This document shows positions 1 through 6,827 of a DNA stretch of 18,783 nucleotides, piece after piece. The DNA lies in the NCBI GenBank assembly GCA_030834045.1, contig JAURFZ010000011.1:1-18783 (forward strand), given 5' to 3'. Origin of the DNA: Burkholderiales bacterium (GTDB lineage Bacteria > Pseudomonadota > Gammaproteobacteria > Burkholderiales > Burkholderiaceae_A). The position numbers and the translations under genes are program-made. The notes under the pieces are model-generated. The model did no database searches, was not told where the DNA came from, and saw only the letters and a list, made by a program, of their open reading frames with translations. How positions within the stretch are numbered: position 1 is the first letter of the stretch; each line of letters opens with the position of its first letter.

Positions 1-1577
1 GGGCGAACATTCAGGGCATGGCGCAGTTTGCGAATTTCTGTTTCGGTGGTGTCCAGGAGGTAGGCAAGCCTGCGGTCAGAGAAGCCCTTGCGCTTGAGTC
101 CAAAAAGAAGCTCTTCATCAAGATCAGCAAGCGTCTTTTTCTCAAGCGCCAGTTCAATCTGAACGATCTCCTCAATTTGATACAAAAACCAGGGATCGAT
201 GTGTGTAAGTTGGCGCACCTCCTCCACCGTAAAGCCTTGGGCAAAGGCATCACCCACATACCAGATACGTTCAGGGCCTGGCTCGCCAAGCTCTTCTTCA
301 ATACGCTCTCGGTCGGTGGTTTTTTCATTCATGCCATCCACGCCCACCTCGAGGCCTCGCAAGGCCTTTAGGAAGGATTCTTGGAATGTGCGGCCAATGG
401 CCATAACCTCGCCCACCGACTTCATCTGGGTGGTGAGATGGGCATCGGCCAGTGGGAACTTTTCGAAGGCAAACCTGGGCACCTTGGTGACCACGTAATC
501 GATGCTCGGCTCAAAGGAAGCCGGTGTCGCACCGCCAGTGATTTCGTTTTGCAGCTCATCGAGGGTGTAGCCCACGGCAAGCTTGGCCGCCACCTTGGCA
601 ATAGGAAAGCCCGTTGCCTTGGAGGCAAGGGCCGAGGAGCGTGAGACCCTTGGGTTCATCTCGATAACAATCATGCGGCCATTGGCCGGGTTAATTGCAA
701 ACTGCACGTTCGACCCGCCCGTGTCGACGCCAATTTCTCGAAGAATGGCAATCGAGGCATTACGAAGCAGTTGATACTCTTTGTCGGTCAGGGTCTGGGC
801 CGGGGCAACCGTAATAGAGTCGCCCGTGTGAATGCCCATAGGGTCAAGGTTTTCAATGGAGCAGACAATAATGCAGTTGTCTGCCTTGTCGCGTACAACC
901 TCCATCTCAAACTCTTTCCAGCCAATAAGAGACTCTTCAATAAGAAGTTCGCGGGTGGGTGAGGCCTCAAGCCCACCTTTACAGATCTGCTCGAACTCCT
1001 CGGCGTTGTAGGCAATGCCACCGCCCGTGCCACCCAGCGTGAAGCTGGGCCGAATGACCACCGGGAAGCCGGCTGACTGAGTAAGCTCGGCAATACGGCC
1101 TTGGACATCCCAGGCCTCTTCCATGCTGTGGGCCACACCGGACTGGGCGGACGCAAGGCCAATGGAGGTCATAGCCTGCTTGAATTTTTGACGGTCTTCG
1201 GCCTTTTCAATGGCTGCCTCCCGGGCGCCAATAAGCTCAACATTGAACTTGGCCAGAACGCCCTCACGGGAAAGGTCAAGCGCGCAGTTCAATGCAGTCT
1301 GACCACCCATAGTGGGCAGCAGGGCATCGGGGCGCTCTTTTTCAATAATTTGGGCAACCATGGGCCAGGTGATGGGCTCGATGTAGGTGACATCGGCGGT
1401 CTCGGGGTCGGTCATTATGGTGGCCGGGTTGCTGTTGACAAGCACCACCCTGTAGCCCTCTTGCTTTAATGCTTTGCAGGCCTGAGCCCCTGAATAGTCA
1501 AACTCACAGGCCTGGCCAATAACAATTGGACCGGCACCAATAATTAGTATGGTTTTTATATCGGTGCGCTTAGGCAT
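1..1577 (-). CDS. carB: Carbamoyl-phosphate synthase large subunit, N-terminal half (cut by window edge)
   Basis: The large subunit makes carbamoyl phosphate from bicarbonate, two ATP and ammonia channelled from CarA, feeding pyrimidine and arginine synthesis in the cytoplasm. The frame is open from the ATG at 1577 to the window edge, giving 525 complete codons of a protein that is about 1070 residues in the family. The N-terminus is typical (MPKRTDIKTILIIGAGPIVI), followed by CEFDYSGAQACKAL, NSNPATIMTD and the ATP-grasp stretch VIRPSFTLGGTGGG. The visible part covers the carboxyphosphate domain and most of the oligomerisation domain; the carbamoyl-phosphate and MGS-like domains lie outside. 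The ATG has a GGAAGG ribosome site 6-7 bases upstream and overlaps the end of carA by 8 bases, so the two subunits are probably translationally coupled. No break is visible in the part seen. Confidence 0.97.
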   Translation of the reverse strand, partial: MPKRTDIKTILIIGAGPIVIGQACEFDYSGAQACKALKQEGYRVVLVNSNPATIMTDPETADVTYIEPITWPMVAQIIEKERPDALLPTMGGQTALNCALDLSREGVLAKFNVELIGAREAAIEKAEDRQKFKQAMTSIGLASAQSGVAHSMEEAWDVQGRIAELTQSAGFPVVIRPSFTLGGTGGGIAYNAEEFEQICKGGLEASPTRELLIEESLIGWKEFEMEVVRDKADNCIIVCSIENLDPMGIHTGDSITVAPAQTLTDKEYQLLRNASIAILREIGVDTGGSNVQFAINPANGRMIVIEMNPRVSRSSALASKATGFPIAKVAAKLAVGYTLDELQNEITGGATPASFEPSIDYVVTKVPRFAFEKFPLADAHLTTQMKSVGEVMAIGRTFQESFLKALRGLEVGVDGMNEKTTDRERIEEELGEPGPERIWYVGDAFAQGFTVEEVRQLTHIDPWFLYQIEEIVQIELALEKKTLADLDEELLFGLKRKGFSDRRLAYLLDTTETEIRKLRHALNVR

Positions 1578-2820
1578 GTTGACCTTCCGTGTGAGCCTTC
1601 ATGCTCGAAAAGAAACGGTCGAACAAACCTACGATGTCGTGAGGCCCTGGGCTTGCCTCGGGGTGGCCTTGAAAGCAGTAAGCGGGTGCACTTGTGTGCT
1701 CTAGACCCTGAATAGAGCCATCAAACAAAGACACATGCGTAATACGAAGCTGCGCGGGCAGGCTTTCCGGGTCTACGGCAAAACCATGGTTCTGCGAGGT
1801 AATAAAGACGCGCTTGCTTGCAAGGCACTGCACTGGATGATTGGCCCCATGATGACCAAACTTCATCTTCATGGTCTTTGCCCCTGCGGCAAGGGCCAAG
1901 ATCTGATGGCCCAGGCAAATACCAAATAAGGGCAGCTTCGTCTCGATGGCCTGACGGGCCATCGCAATGGCATAGCCGCAGGGCTCGGGGTCACCGGGCC
2001 CGTTCGATAAAAAGATCCCATCTGGCCTAAGCGCCATGGCCTGCTCAAAAGAGGTCTGGGCGGGCACCACGGTAATACGCGCGCCTCGGTCTGCAAGTAA
2101 GCGAAGAATGTTGCGCTTGACACCGAAGTCGAAGGCAACGACATGAAAGGCGCCTGCTGCCTGTGCGGCAGAGGCTGATGCCGATACCGATGCAGCTGAA
2201 CTTCCCGCCGTGCTTGAATTGGACTGATAGCCCTCGCCAAGCTCCCAGCTCGACTCGGTCCAGTGGTAGGGCTTGGCGGTTGTTACTTCTTTTGCAAGAT
2301 CCGCGCCGACAAGGCCAGCAAACGATCGTGCCAGCTGCAAGGCCTTTTCCGCCGTGGCATCGGGCCCAGTAAGAATGGCGCCCGCCTGGGCGCCGAGATC
2401 GCGAAGCCTGCGGGTTAATGCACGGGTATCAAGACCCGCAATGGCCACGGTGCCTGATGCCTTAAGGGCCTGATCGAGGCTCTGTTGAGAACGAAAATTA
2501 GAGGCCATGCGCGGAAGGTCGCGCACAACCAACCCTGCTGCGTGAACGCCGCTGGATTCGTTGTCCTCATCGTTCCAGCCGGTGTTGCCAATGTGCGGGT
2601 AGGTAAGGGTGACAATCTGACGGCAATAACTGGGGTCGGTAAGAATTTCTTGGTAGCCTGTCATGGCAGTGTTGAAAACCACCTCGCCGACCGTCTGGCC
2701 TTGGGCTCCGATAGAAATGCCCTGGAAGACGGTGCCATCGGCAAGGGCAAGAACCGCTGGGGGGAAAACAAATGAACTGGACGCACCAATGTTGGCGGCC
2801 AGAAGTTGGCTGACCTGCAA
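1570..2820 (-). CDS. carA: Carbamoyl-phosphate synthase small (glutaminase) subunit
   Basis: CarA hydrolyses glutamine and passes ammonia to CarB. It has 416 residues, against 382 in E. coli. The N-terminal small-subunit domain (about 20-195) has LADGTVFQG, NTAMTGYQEILTDPSY and the NESSG stretch. The class I glutamine amidotransferase domain (about 225-405) has the nucleophile Cys302 in FGICLGHQ and His386/Glu388 in QGHPEA. The extra length is mostly a Ser/Ala-rich linker at about 199-224 between the domains. The start is TTG: it is six bases after a perfect AAGGAG, and no ATG or GTG lies in frame before the conserved N-terminus. It is the first gene of carAB, with its own promoter just upstream. 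Confidence 0.96.
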   Translation of the reverse strand: MQVSQLLAANIGASSSFVFPPAVLALADGTVFQGISIGAQGQTVGEVVFNTAMTGYQEILTDPSYCRQIVTLTYPHIGNTGWNDEDNESSGVHAAGLVVRDLPRMASNFRSQQSLDQALKASGTVAIAGLDTRALTRRLRDLGAQAGAILTGPDATAEKALQLARSFAGLVGADLAKEVTTAKPYHWTESSWELGEGYQSNSSTAGSSAASVSASASAAQAAGAFHVVAFDFGVKRNILRLLADRGARITVVPAQTSFEQAMALRPDGIFLSNGPGDPEPCGYAIAMARQAIETKLPLFGICLGHQILALAAGAKTMKMKFGHHGANHPVQCLASKRVFITSQNHGFAVDPESLPAQLRITHVSLFDGSIQGLEHTSAPAYCFQGHPEASPGPHDIVGLFDRFFSSMKAHTEGQHA

Positions 2821-2826
2821 AACACA

Positions 2827-2832
2827 CTCCTT
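2827..2832 (-). promoter_or_regulatory. carA ribosome binding site that decides a TTG start
   Basis: AAGGAG on the minus strand, six bases before the TTG at 2820. This strong site supports an unusual start codon; no other start is available before the conserved CarA sequence. Confidence 0.75.
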
Positions 2833-2844
2833 GGAATTTTTAGA

Positions 2845-2872
2845 ATTATACGGGAGGGCTGAGGTCTCCCAA
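2845..2872 (-). promoter_or_regulatory. Predicted sigma70 promoter of carAB
   Basis: A perfect -10 box TATAAT (2850-2845, minus) lies 16 bases after a TTGGGA -35-like box (2872-2867), four of six to consensus. Transcription would start near 2838, giving a leader of only about 18 bases before the TTG start. That leaves no room for attenuation in the leader, so any control by arginine or pyrimidines would have to act at initiation. No operator could be recognised by eye. Confidence 0.65.
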
Positions 2873-2911
2873 GAAGGTGCTGCGTTGCCTTAGAAGACGG
2901 CGTCGGTTGCT

Positions 2912-3286
2912 CTAGGAGGCGGCTGCAAAAATTGCAATGGTGAGAAAAAAGCCCACCAGCCAGACCAGGGTTCGTGCCATGGCCCAGTTGGCCACATAGG
3001 CCAAGATATAAACCAGACGTGAAATAACAAAGCCAACCGCCATTTGGTTCACGCTGTCTGTGGGCCCTAAAAGCATGTGCGCCACGATGACGGCAATGGC
3101 AAATAATAAAAGTGCCTCCCAGGTATTTTGCTGGGCCGCGACCGCGCGGGCTCGAAAGCCCTCTTGCTGGGCAAGCCACTGCCGTGGCTGGGCGTTGTCA
3201 TAACGCTCGCCTCCGGCTTTCGAAATTCCAGCGCAGACAATTGGAAGAAACATGGTGACGAAAAGGCACCAGAGGGCAGTGGTCAT
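2912..3286 (-). CDS. MAPEG-family small integral membrane protein
   Basis: 124 residues with about four hydrophobic segments: roughly 2-20, 56-74, 80-98 and 104-123. The sequence resembles bacterial MAPEG proteins (PF01124), with an N-terminal helix followed by a polar loop (SKAGGERYDNAQPRQW), then FRARAVAAQQNTWEALLLFA. Family members include glutathione transferase-like and eicosanoid enzymes; most bacterial ones have no known substrate, and none is proposed here. It starts inside the recR stop in an ATGA overlap, with GAGG six bases upstream, so it is probably the last gene of the dnaX-ebfC-recR transcript. It ends 91 bases before the carA start, and no clear terminator is seen in that gap. 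Confidence 0.85.
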   Translation of the reverse strand: MTTALWCLFVTMFLPIVCAGISKAGGERYDNAQPRQWLAQQEGFRARAVAAQQNTWEALLLFAIAVIVAHMLLGPTDSVNQMAVGFVISRLVYILAYVANWAMARTLVWLVGFFLTIAIFAAAS

Positions 3287-3888
3287 GTCATACCTCGTCG
3301 GTCTCGAAAGGCCTGAGCAATGGTGCCCAGGTCCACGTACTCTAGCTCACCTCCAAGAGGAACGCCTCGGGCCAGGCGCGTAATGCGCAGGGCGGGGCTG
3401 CGTTCTTGGGCTGCTAAAACCGTCTCAATGGCATGGGCTGTTGCCTCGCCCTCCGGGGTGAAGTTCGTTGCAATGATGAGCTCTTCAAGCTCGGGGTCAA
3501 GGCTTCGCTCAAGCAGTTCCGGCAGCCCAATCTGCTTGGGGCCCATGCCATCAAGTGGCGAGAGCCTTCCTTTTAAAACAAAGTAACGGCCCCTAAAACT
3601 TCGGGTCTGCTCCATCACAAGAAGGTCAGCCGGCGTCTCCACCACACAGAGCAGTCGTCCGTCCCGACCCGGATCTTCACAGGCCGAACAGATGGGCTGC
3701 TCGGAAAAGTTGTTGCAACGCTGGCAGGGCTGAAGGCCCTGAAGCGACTGCTGAAGGGCGTGGCCCAGGGCGGCAGCAGATTCACGGTCGTGCTGAAGCA
3801 GGTGAAGAGCAAGCCGCTGGGCTGTTTTAGGGCCAATGCCCGGAAGCCTTGCTAGGGCAGCTGTGAGCGCCCTAAGGCTAGGGGGCAT
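3283..3888 (-). CDS. recR: Recombination mediator protein RecR
   Basis: RecR acts with RecO (and RecF) to load RecA on SSB-coated single-stranded DNA at gaps. The protein has 201 residues, the usual family length. A helix-hairpin-helix (LPGIGPKTAQRLALHLL, about 15-31) is followed by a four-Cys zinc site (Cys55, 58, 67, 70), then a Toprim domain (LLCVVETPADLLVMEQT, about 79-95) and the C-terminal Walker-B-like part ending GGELEYVDLGTIAQAF. The ATG at 3888 is preceded by GAAGGGG and gives the standard N-terminus MPPSLRALTAAL. The frame stays open a further 44 codons upstream, but that stretch resembles no RecR and runs into ebfC. It lies 43 bases after ebfC, and the pairing is very widely conserved. 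Confidence 0.96.
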   Translation of the reverse strand: MPPSLRALTAALARLPGIGPKTAQRLALHLLQHDRESAAALGHALQQSLQGLQPCQRCNNFSEQPICSACEDPGRDGRLLCVVETPADLLVMEQTRSFRGRYFVLKGRLSPLDGMGPKQIGLPELLERSLDPELEELIIATNFTPEGEATAHAIETVLAAQERSPALRITRLARGVPLGGELEYVDLGTIAQAFRDRRGMT

Positions 3889-3931
3889 GAAGGCCCCTTC
3901 ATAGGCATCGGCCACGAAAAGGGCAAAGGGC

Positions 3932-4261
3932 CTAAAGCTTAAAACCCGGAGGCAAAGGCATGCCTGCCGTTGCGGATGCCATCTGGTCTTCGGAGACTTT
4001 CTCCACCTGAGCGACCGCATCGTTAAGCGCAGAGACCAACAGGTCTTGCAGGGTTTCGAGGTCGTCAGGGTCCGATGACATTAGCGACGGATCGATGCTG
4101 ACAGACCGCACCTGGTGCTTGCCCGTCATGACAAGCTTCACAAGACCGGAGCCTGCCTGGCCTTCAACCTCGATACTGCCAAGGGCCTCCTGGGCTTTTT
4201 TGATCTTGTCCTGCATCTGCTGAGCCTGACGCATGAGCCCGGCAATCTGACCTTTCATCAT
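3932..4261 (-). CDS. ebfC: YbaB/EbfC family nucleoid-associated protein
   Basis: A small dimeric DNA-binding protein of the YbaB/EbfC family, 109 residues as usual. The N-terminal helix starts MMKGQIAGLMRQAQQMQ, followed by the VEGQAGSGLVKLVMTGK strand region and a C-terminal helix (LVSALNDAVAQVEKVSEDQM) with a PLPPGFKL tail. It starts at the first of two consecutive ATG codons. The ATGA formed with the dnaX stop and an AGGAG seven bases upstream point to translational coupling. The second ATG (4258) is equally possible and would remove one residue. The dnaX-ybaB-recR order is classical. Confidence 0.95.
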   Translation of the reverse strand: MMKGQIAGLMRQAQQMQDKIKKAQEALGSIEVEGQAGSGLVKLVMTGKHQVRSVSIDPSLMSSDPDDLETLQDLLVSALNDAVAQVEKVSEDQMASATAGMPLPPGFKL

Positions 4262-5970
4262 GATGATTCTCCTGGGTTGGTGTGGGGGTCTTTCCAGCGA
4301 ATAGAGCCTGGAACAATGGTGGCGTCAAACCGCTCGATAATGGCTTTCACAATGGGGGAGTTGGCAATGGAGGCCTCGGCCTGAGCCTGCCGCTGCGCGT
4401 GGATCGCAGCCTTTTGGGAGGCAAGGCTTGGGCCCTCCGACTGGCCGACCGACACGGAGAGTTCAATGCAGGGCCCAAACCGTGTTGCAAGGCTTGTGGC
4501 AACCCGCTCAACAACGTCAGCCTCCATTAGCGACTCCACCGGAACCTGAAATTTCAATACGGACCACCCGGCCCGTGGCGAGGGTTCAAGGCCCAAAAAA
4601 CGCGACTGAATCGCAAACTGACGCGACAGACCCGCGAGAGGAAGGGTCTGCGCCACGTCCAGCCAGGACTCGGAAGTAAGACCAGAGATTGGTTCGTACT
4701 TAGGCGTTCGGGGGCTGTCGATGCGCAAGGCCGCTGAGGTACGAGGGCTGTCACCCGTGGCTGGCTCTGCGGAAGGCGCATCGGAGAGGACCCTTGAGGC
4801 AGAACGAGCAGGCGAGCCCGAGCGAGCTGATGAGGCATCCGGCATGGCCTGCGCCTGGGTCTGCGATGATCCTGATGCAAGATCAAGAGGCACAAAGGCA
4901 ACCAGACGAAGAAGGGTCATCTCCAGGCCGGTCTGTTCATCGGGTGCATAGGCAAGATCGCGCAAGCCAAGCATGAGGATCTGATAACCAAGCTGCGCCT
5001 GCTCTGCAGAAATCGACAGACCTGCTAGGGCGTCTGCCTGGGCGGCGGGCTGCGCACCGAGCTGGCTGGGACCCAAGACTTGCGCAAGGTTGAGTTCATG
5101 AAAAAGACGCGCCAGGTCTTCGAGAATGGCCTCTGCAGAAACGCCCGACGCAGTCAATGCATCCGCCGCCTGCAGGCAGTCTCGGGCATTGGCCTTGCCG
5201 ATAGCCTGCGCCATGGCCTCAATGGCCTCTCGGCCCACCAGCCCAAGCATCTGACTGACGGCCTCAAGCTGAACACTGCCACCCCCGTAGGCAATGGCCT
5301 GGTCGGTAAGCGACAGGCCGTCGCGAACCGAGCCCTTGGCCGCCCGCGCAAGCGCAAGCACTGCATCGGGCTCAGCCTGAATGCCTTCTTGCGTTAAGAC
5401 ATAACTCAGATGGCGGTCAAGAAGATCAGGACGAAGGTTTTTTAAGCCAAACTGCAGGCAACGCGATAAGACCGTGACGGGAATTTTCTGAGGGTCGGTT
5501 GTGGCCAGCACAAATTTCACCCGCTCAGGCGGCTCTTCAAGGGTCTTGAGCATGGCGTTAAAAGCGTGCCCAGTGAGCATGTGCACCTCGTCAATGACAT
5601 AGACCTTGAATCGGCCGGACGTAGGGGCAAACCGCGCCTGCTCAAGCAATTGTTGAATTTCGGCCACCGAGCGATTCGAGGCGGCATCAATTTCGACATA
5701 GTCGATAAACCTGCCTGAGTCGATCTCCAGGCATGGCCCACACTGACCACAGGGCTCGGCAACCAGGCCCATCTCGCAATTCAAGGCCTTGGCAAAAATC
5801 CGGGCGAGGCTGGTCTTACCAACCCCCCTTGAGCCGGTAAGCAGGTAGGCATGATGCAGCCGTTGCTGCGACAAGGCATGCTGCAGCGCCTTCACCACAA
5901 AGTCTTGACCTATTACGCTTGCAAACTGCCGTGGCCGCCACTTGCGCGCAAGCGCGATGGGCGCGGCCAT
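4258..5970 (-). CDS. dnaX: DNA polymerase III subunit tau/gamma
   Basis: AAA+ clamp-loader subunit that loads the beta clamp and holds the replisome together. 570 residues from the ATG at 5970, giving MAAPIALARKWRP, which matches the family N-terminus. A GTG at 6009 would add 13 residues but has no Shine-Dalgarno. Seen in order: Walker A GSRGVGKTS (46-54), a four-Cys zinc module (Cys65, 74, 77, 80), Walker B DEVH (127-130), sensor 1 LATTDPQKIP and the arginine-finger SRC (169-171). A Ser/Ala/Arg-rich linker covers about 370-430, followed by a tau-like C-terminus. No A-AAA-AAG heptamer lies in the linker where E. coli makes gamma by frameshifting, so probably mainly tau is made; an AAAAAAC heptamer lies earlier (see findings). 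It follows ffs and overlaps ebfC by 4 bases. Confidence 0.96.
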   Translation of the reverse strand: MAAPIALARKWRPRQFASVIGQDFVVKALQHALSQQRLHHAYLLTGSRGVGKTSLARIFAKALNCEMGLVAEPCGQCGPCLEIDSGRFIDYVEIDAASNRSVAEIQQLLEQARFAPTSGRFKVYVIDEVHMLTGHAFNAMLKTLEEPPERVKFVLATTDPQKIPVTVLSRCLQFGLKNLRPDLLDRHLSYVLTQEGIQAEPDAVLALARAAKGSVRDGLSLTDQAIAYGGGSVQLEAVSQMLGLVGREAIEAMAQAIGKANARDCLQAADALTASGVSAEAILEDLARLFHELNLAQVLGPSQLGAQPAAQADALAGLSISAEQAQLGYQILMLGLRDLAYAPDEQTGLEMTLLRLVAFVPLDLASGSSQTQAQAMPDASSARSGSPARSASRVLSDAPSAEPATGDSPRTSAALRIDSPRTPKYEPISGLTSESWLDVAQTLPLAGLSRQFAIQSRFLGLEPSPRAGWSVLKFQVPVESLMEADVVERVATSLATRFGPCIELSVSVGQSEGPSLASQKAAIHAQRQAQAEASIANSPIVKAIIERFDATIVPGSIRWKDPHTNPGESS

Positions 5971-6073
5971 TGCGGCAAAGCCTGGGTCGTCCTGAAAAAG
6001 ACTACTCACAAGCGGGCCAACAAAAGGAAAAGACGGTTGTGGATCATGGCGTTAATAGCATCAAGAGAAGTAA

Positions 6074-6172
6074 GGGGCGAGCCGTTCCCCCGGCACTCGC
6101 AAGGACCCGCTGTGGCTGCTTCGTTCCCGACCTGACCAGGTTCACAGGCTTACAATGCGGGGCGGCCCGCCG
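6074..6172 (-). ncRNA. ffs: Signal recognition particle RNA (4.5S, small type)
   Basis: RNA core of the bacterial SRP, which binds Ffh and targets inner-membrane proteins to FtsY. On the minus strand the diagnostic apical core reads GGTCAGGTCGGGAACGAAGC followed by AGCC. Relative to E. coli, the C-G pair closing the GGAA tetraloop is swapped to G-C, a compensatory change. The terminal stem pairs GGCGGGCCG (6171-6163) with CGGCTCGCC (6084-6076), including one G-U pair, then CCCC with GGGG, which sets both ends to within a base or two. The gene sits just upstream of dnaX. No U-rich terminator follows, so the 3' end may be made by processing. Confidence 0.93.
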
Positions 6173-6177
6173 TCTTA

Positions 6178-6183
6178 AGTGTA
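6178..6183 (-). promoter_or_regulatory. Predicted -10 box of ffs
   Basis: TACACT on the minus strand, placed so that transcription would begin at 6171, the first base of the paired terminal stem of 4.5S RNA. The region that should hold the -35 box is a run of G and C with nothing close to TTGACA, so only the -10 is called. Confidence 0.4.
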
Positions 6184-6321
6184 CCCCGGCCCCCGGCCCG
6201 TTTCCCTTTTTGCGCATTTCTGCGCTATATTTCTGGCTCAGGACTCAAACCGTCTTGGCTCTAAGTAATGTTAACCCCCTACTGAGGTTTAGTGTTCCTG
6301 GTTCTCAGTACGTCACCGTCC

Positions 6322-6349
6322 TTGTATCCCTAGGTCTGTTTTGTTTAAT
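6322..6349 (+). promoter_or_regulatory. Possible trxA promoter
   Basis: TTGTAT and TTTAAT separated by 16 bases lie about 40 bases before the trxA start. Both boxes are only partial matches. It is the best candidate in the 218-base gap between ffs and trxA, which otherwise holds the ffs promoter and a very pyrimidine-rich leader. Confidence 0.28.
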
Positions 6350-6390
6350 TCGACCCTTCCCTCCCCTCCCTATCTTTCTCTAAATTCGCC

Positions 6391-6717
6391 ATGAGTGATC
6401 TCGTTAAACCCGTTACTGATTCCAGTTTTGATGACGACGTTTTGAAGTCGGACCTCCCCGTGCTCGTTGACTTTTGGGCGGAATGGTGTGGGCCCTGCAA
6501 AATGATTGGCCCTATCGTTGAAGAAATCGCCAAGGAGTACCAAGGGCGTCTTTCGGTTGCCAAGCTCAATGTCGATGAGAATGCGGCTGTTCCTGCTAAA
6601 CATGGCATCCGCGGAATCCCAACCCTTATTCTTTTCAAAAACGGCGCTGTGGTCTCCCAAAAAGTGGGCGCCGCTGCAAAATCGCAACTCACTGCCTGGA
6701 TTGACAGCCAGATCTAA
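6391..6717 (+). CDS. trxA: Thioredoxin 1
   Basis: Cytoplasmic dithiol reductant for ribonucleotide reductase and other targets. 108 residues, the standard length, with the active site WCGPC (Trp32-Cys33-Gly-Pro-Cys36), the buried Asp in LVDFWA and the cis-proline in GIPTLILF. The N-terminus MSDLVKPVTDSSFDDDVL is typical. The ATG at 6391 has no Shine-Dalgarno: the 35 bases before it are almost all C and T, with only two G residues. The gene precedes rho, as in many proteobacteria. Nothing is missing from the fold. Confidence 0.97.
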   Translation: MSDLVKPVTDSSFDDDVLKSDLPVLVDFWAEWCGPCKMIGPIVEEIAKEYQGRLSVAKLNVDENAAVPAKHGIRGIPTLILFKNGAVVSQKVGAAAKSQLTAWIDSQI

Positions 6718-6731
6718 GCTTTGTCACACAC

Positions 6732-6758
6732 GTCCAGGGCCAGTCACGGCCCGGGGAC
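6732..6758 (+). promoter_or_regulatory. Stem-loop in the trxA-rho intergenic region
   Basis: GGGCC (6737-6741) pairs with GGCCC (6748-6752) around a six-base loop, and GTCC (6732-6735) pairs with GGAC (6755-6758) outside it. No U-run follows, so it is not an intrinsic terminator. It may protect the 3' end of a trxA message or take part in control of rho; this is inference. Confidence 0.4.
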
Positions 6759-6827
6759 CGCAGCTTCTAGCTCACCGCGAAGCCCCTTCAAATCCTCTCT
6801 TTTTCTCTATGGTGGTCTCCGTTAACT

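Noticed and set aside
2661..3179. Minus-strand open frame of 172 codons spanning carA start, promoter and MAPEG gene
   Set aside because: Out-of-frame shadow of two well-supported genes; it crosses the carA promoter.
3889..4020. Upstream extension of the recR frame by 44 codons
   Set aside because: It overlaps the end of ebfC, resembles no RecR, and the ATG at 3888 has a ribosome site and gives the normal length.
6010..6048. Possible 13-codon leader ORF between ffs and dnaX, ending in a GTGA overlap with the alternative dnaX GTG
   Set aside because: No ribosome site, no conserved peptide feature, and the ATG at 5970 is the better dnaX start.
5919..6383. Plus-strand open frame of 154 codons across the dnaX start and ffs
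   Set aside because: It runs antisense through the conserved dnaX N-terminus and the 4.5S RNA, and its translation has no recognisable domain and low-complexity composition.
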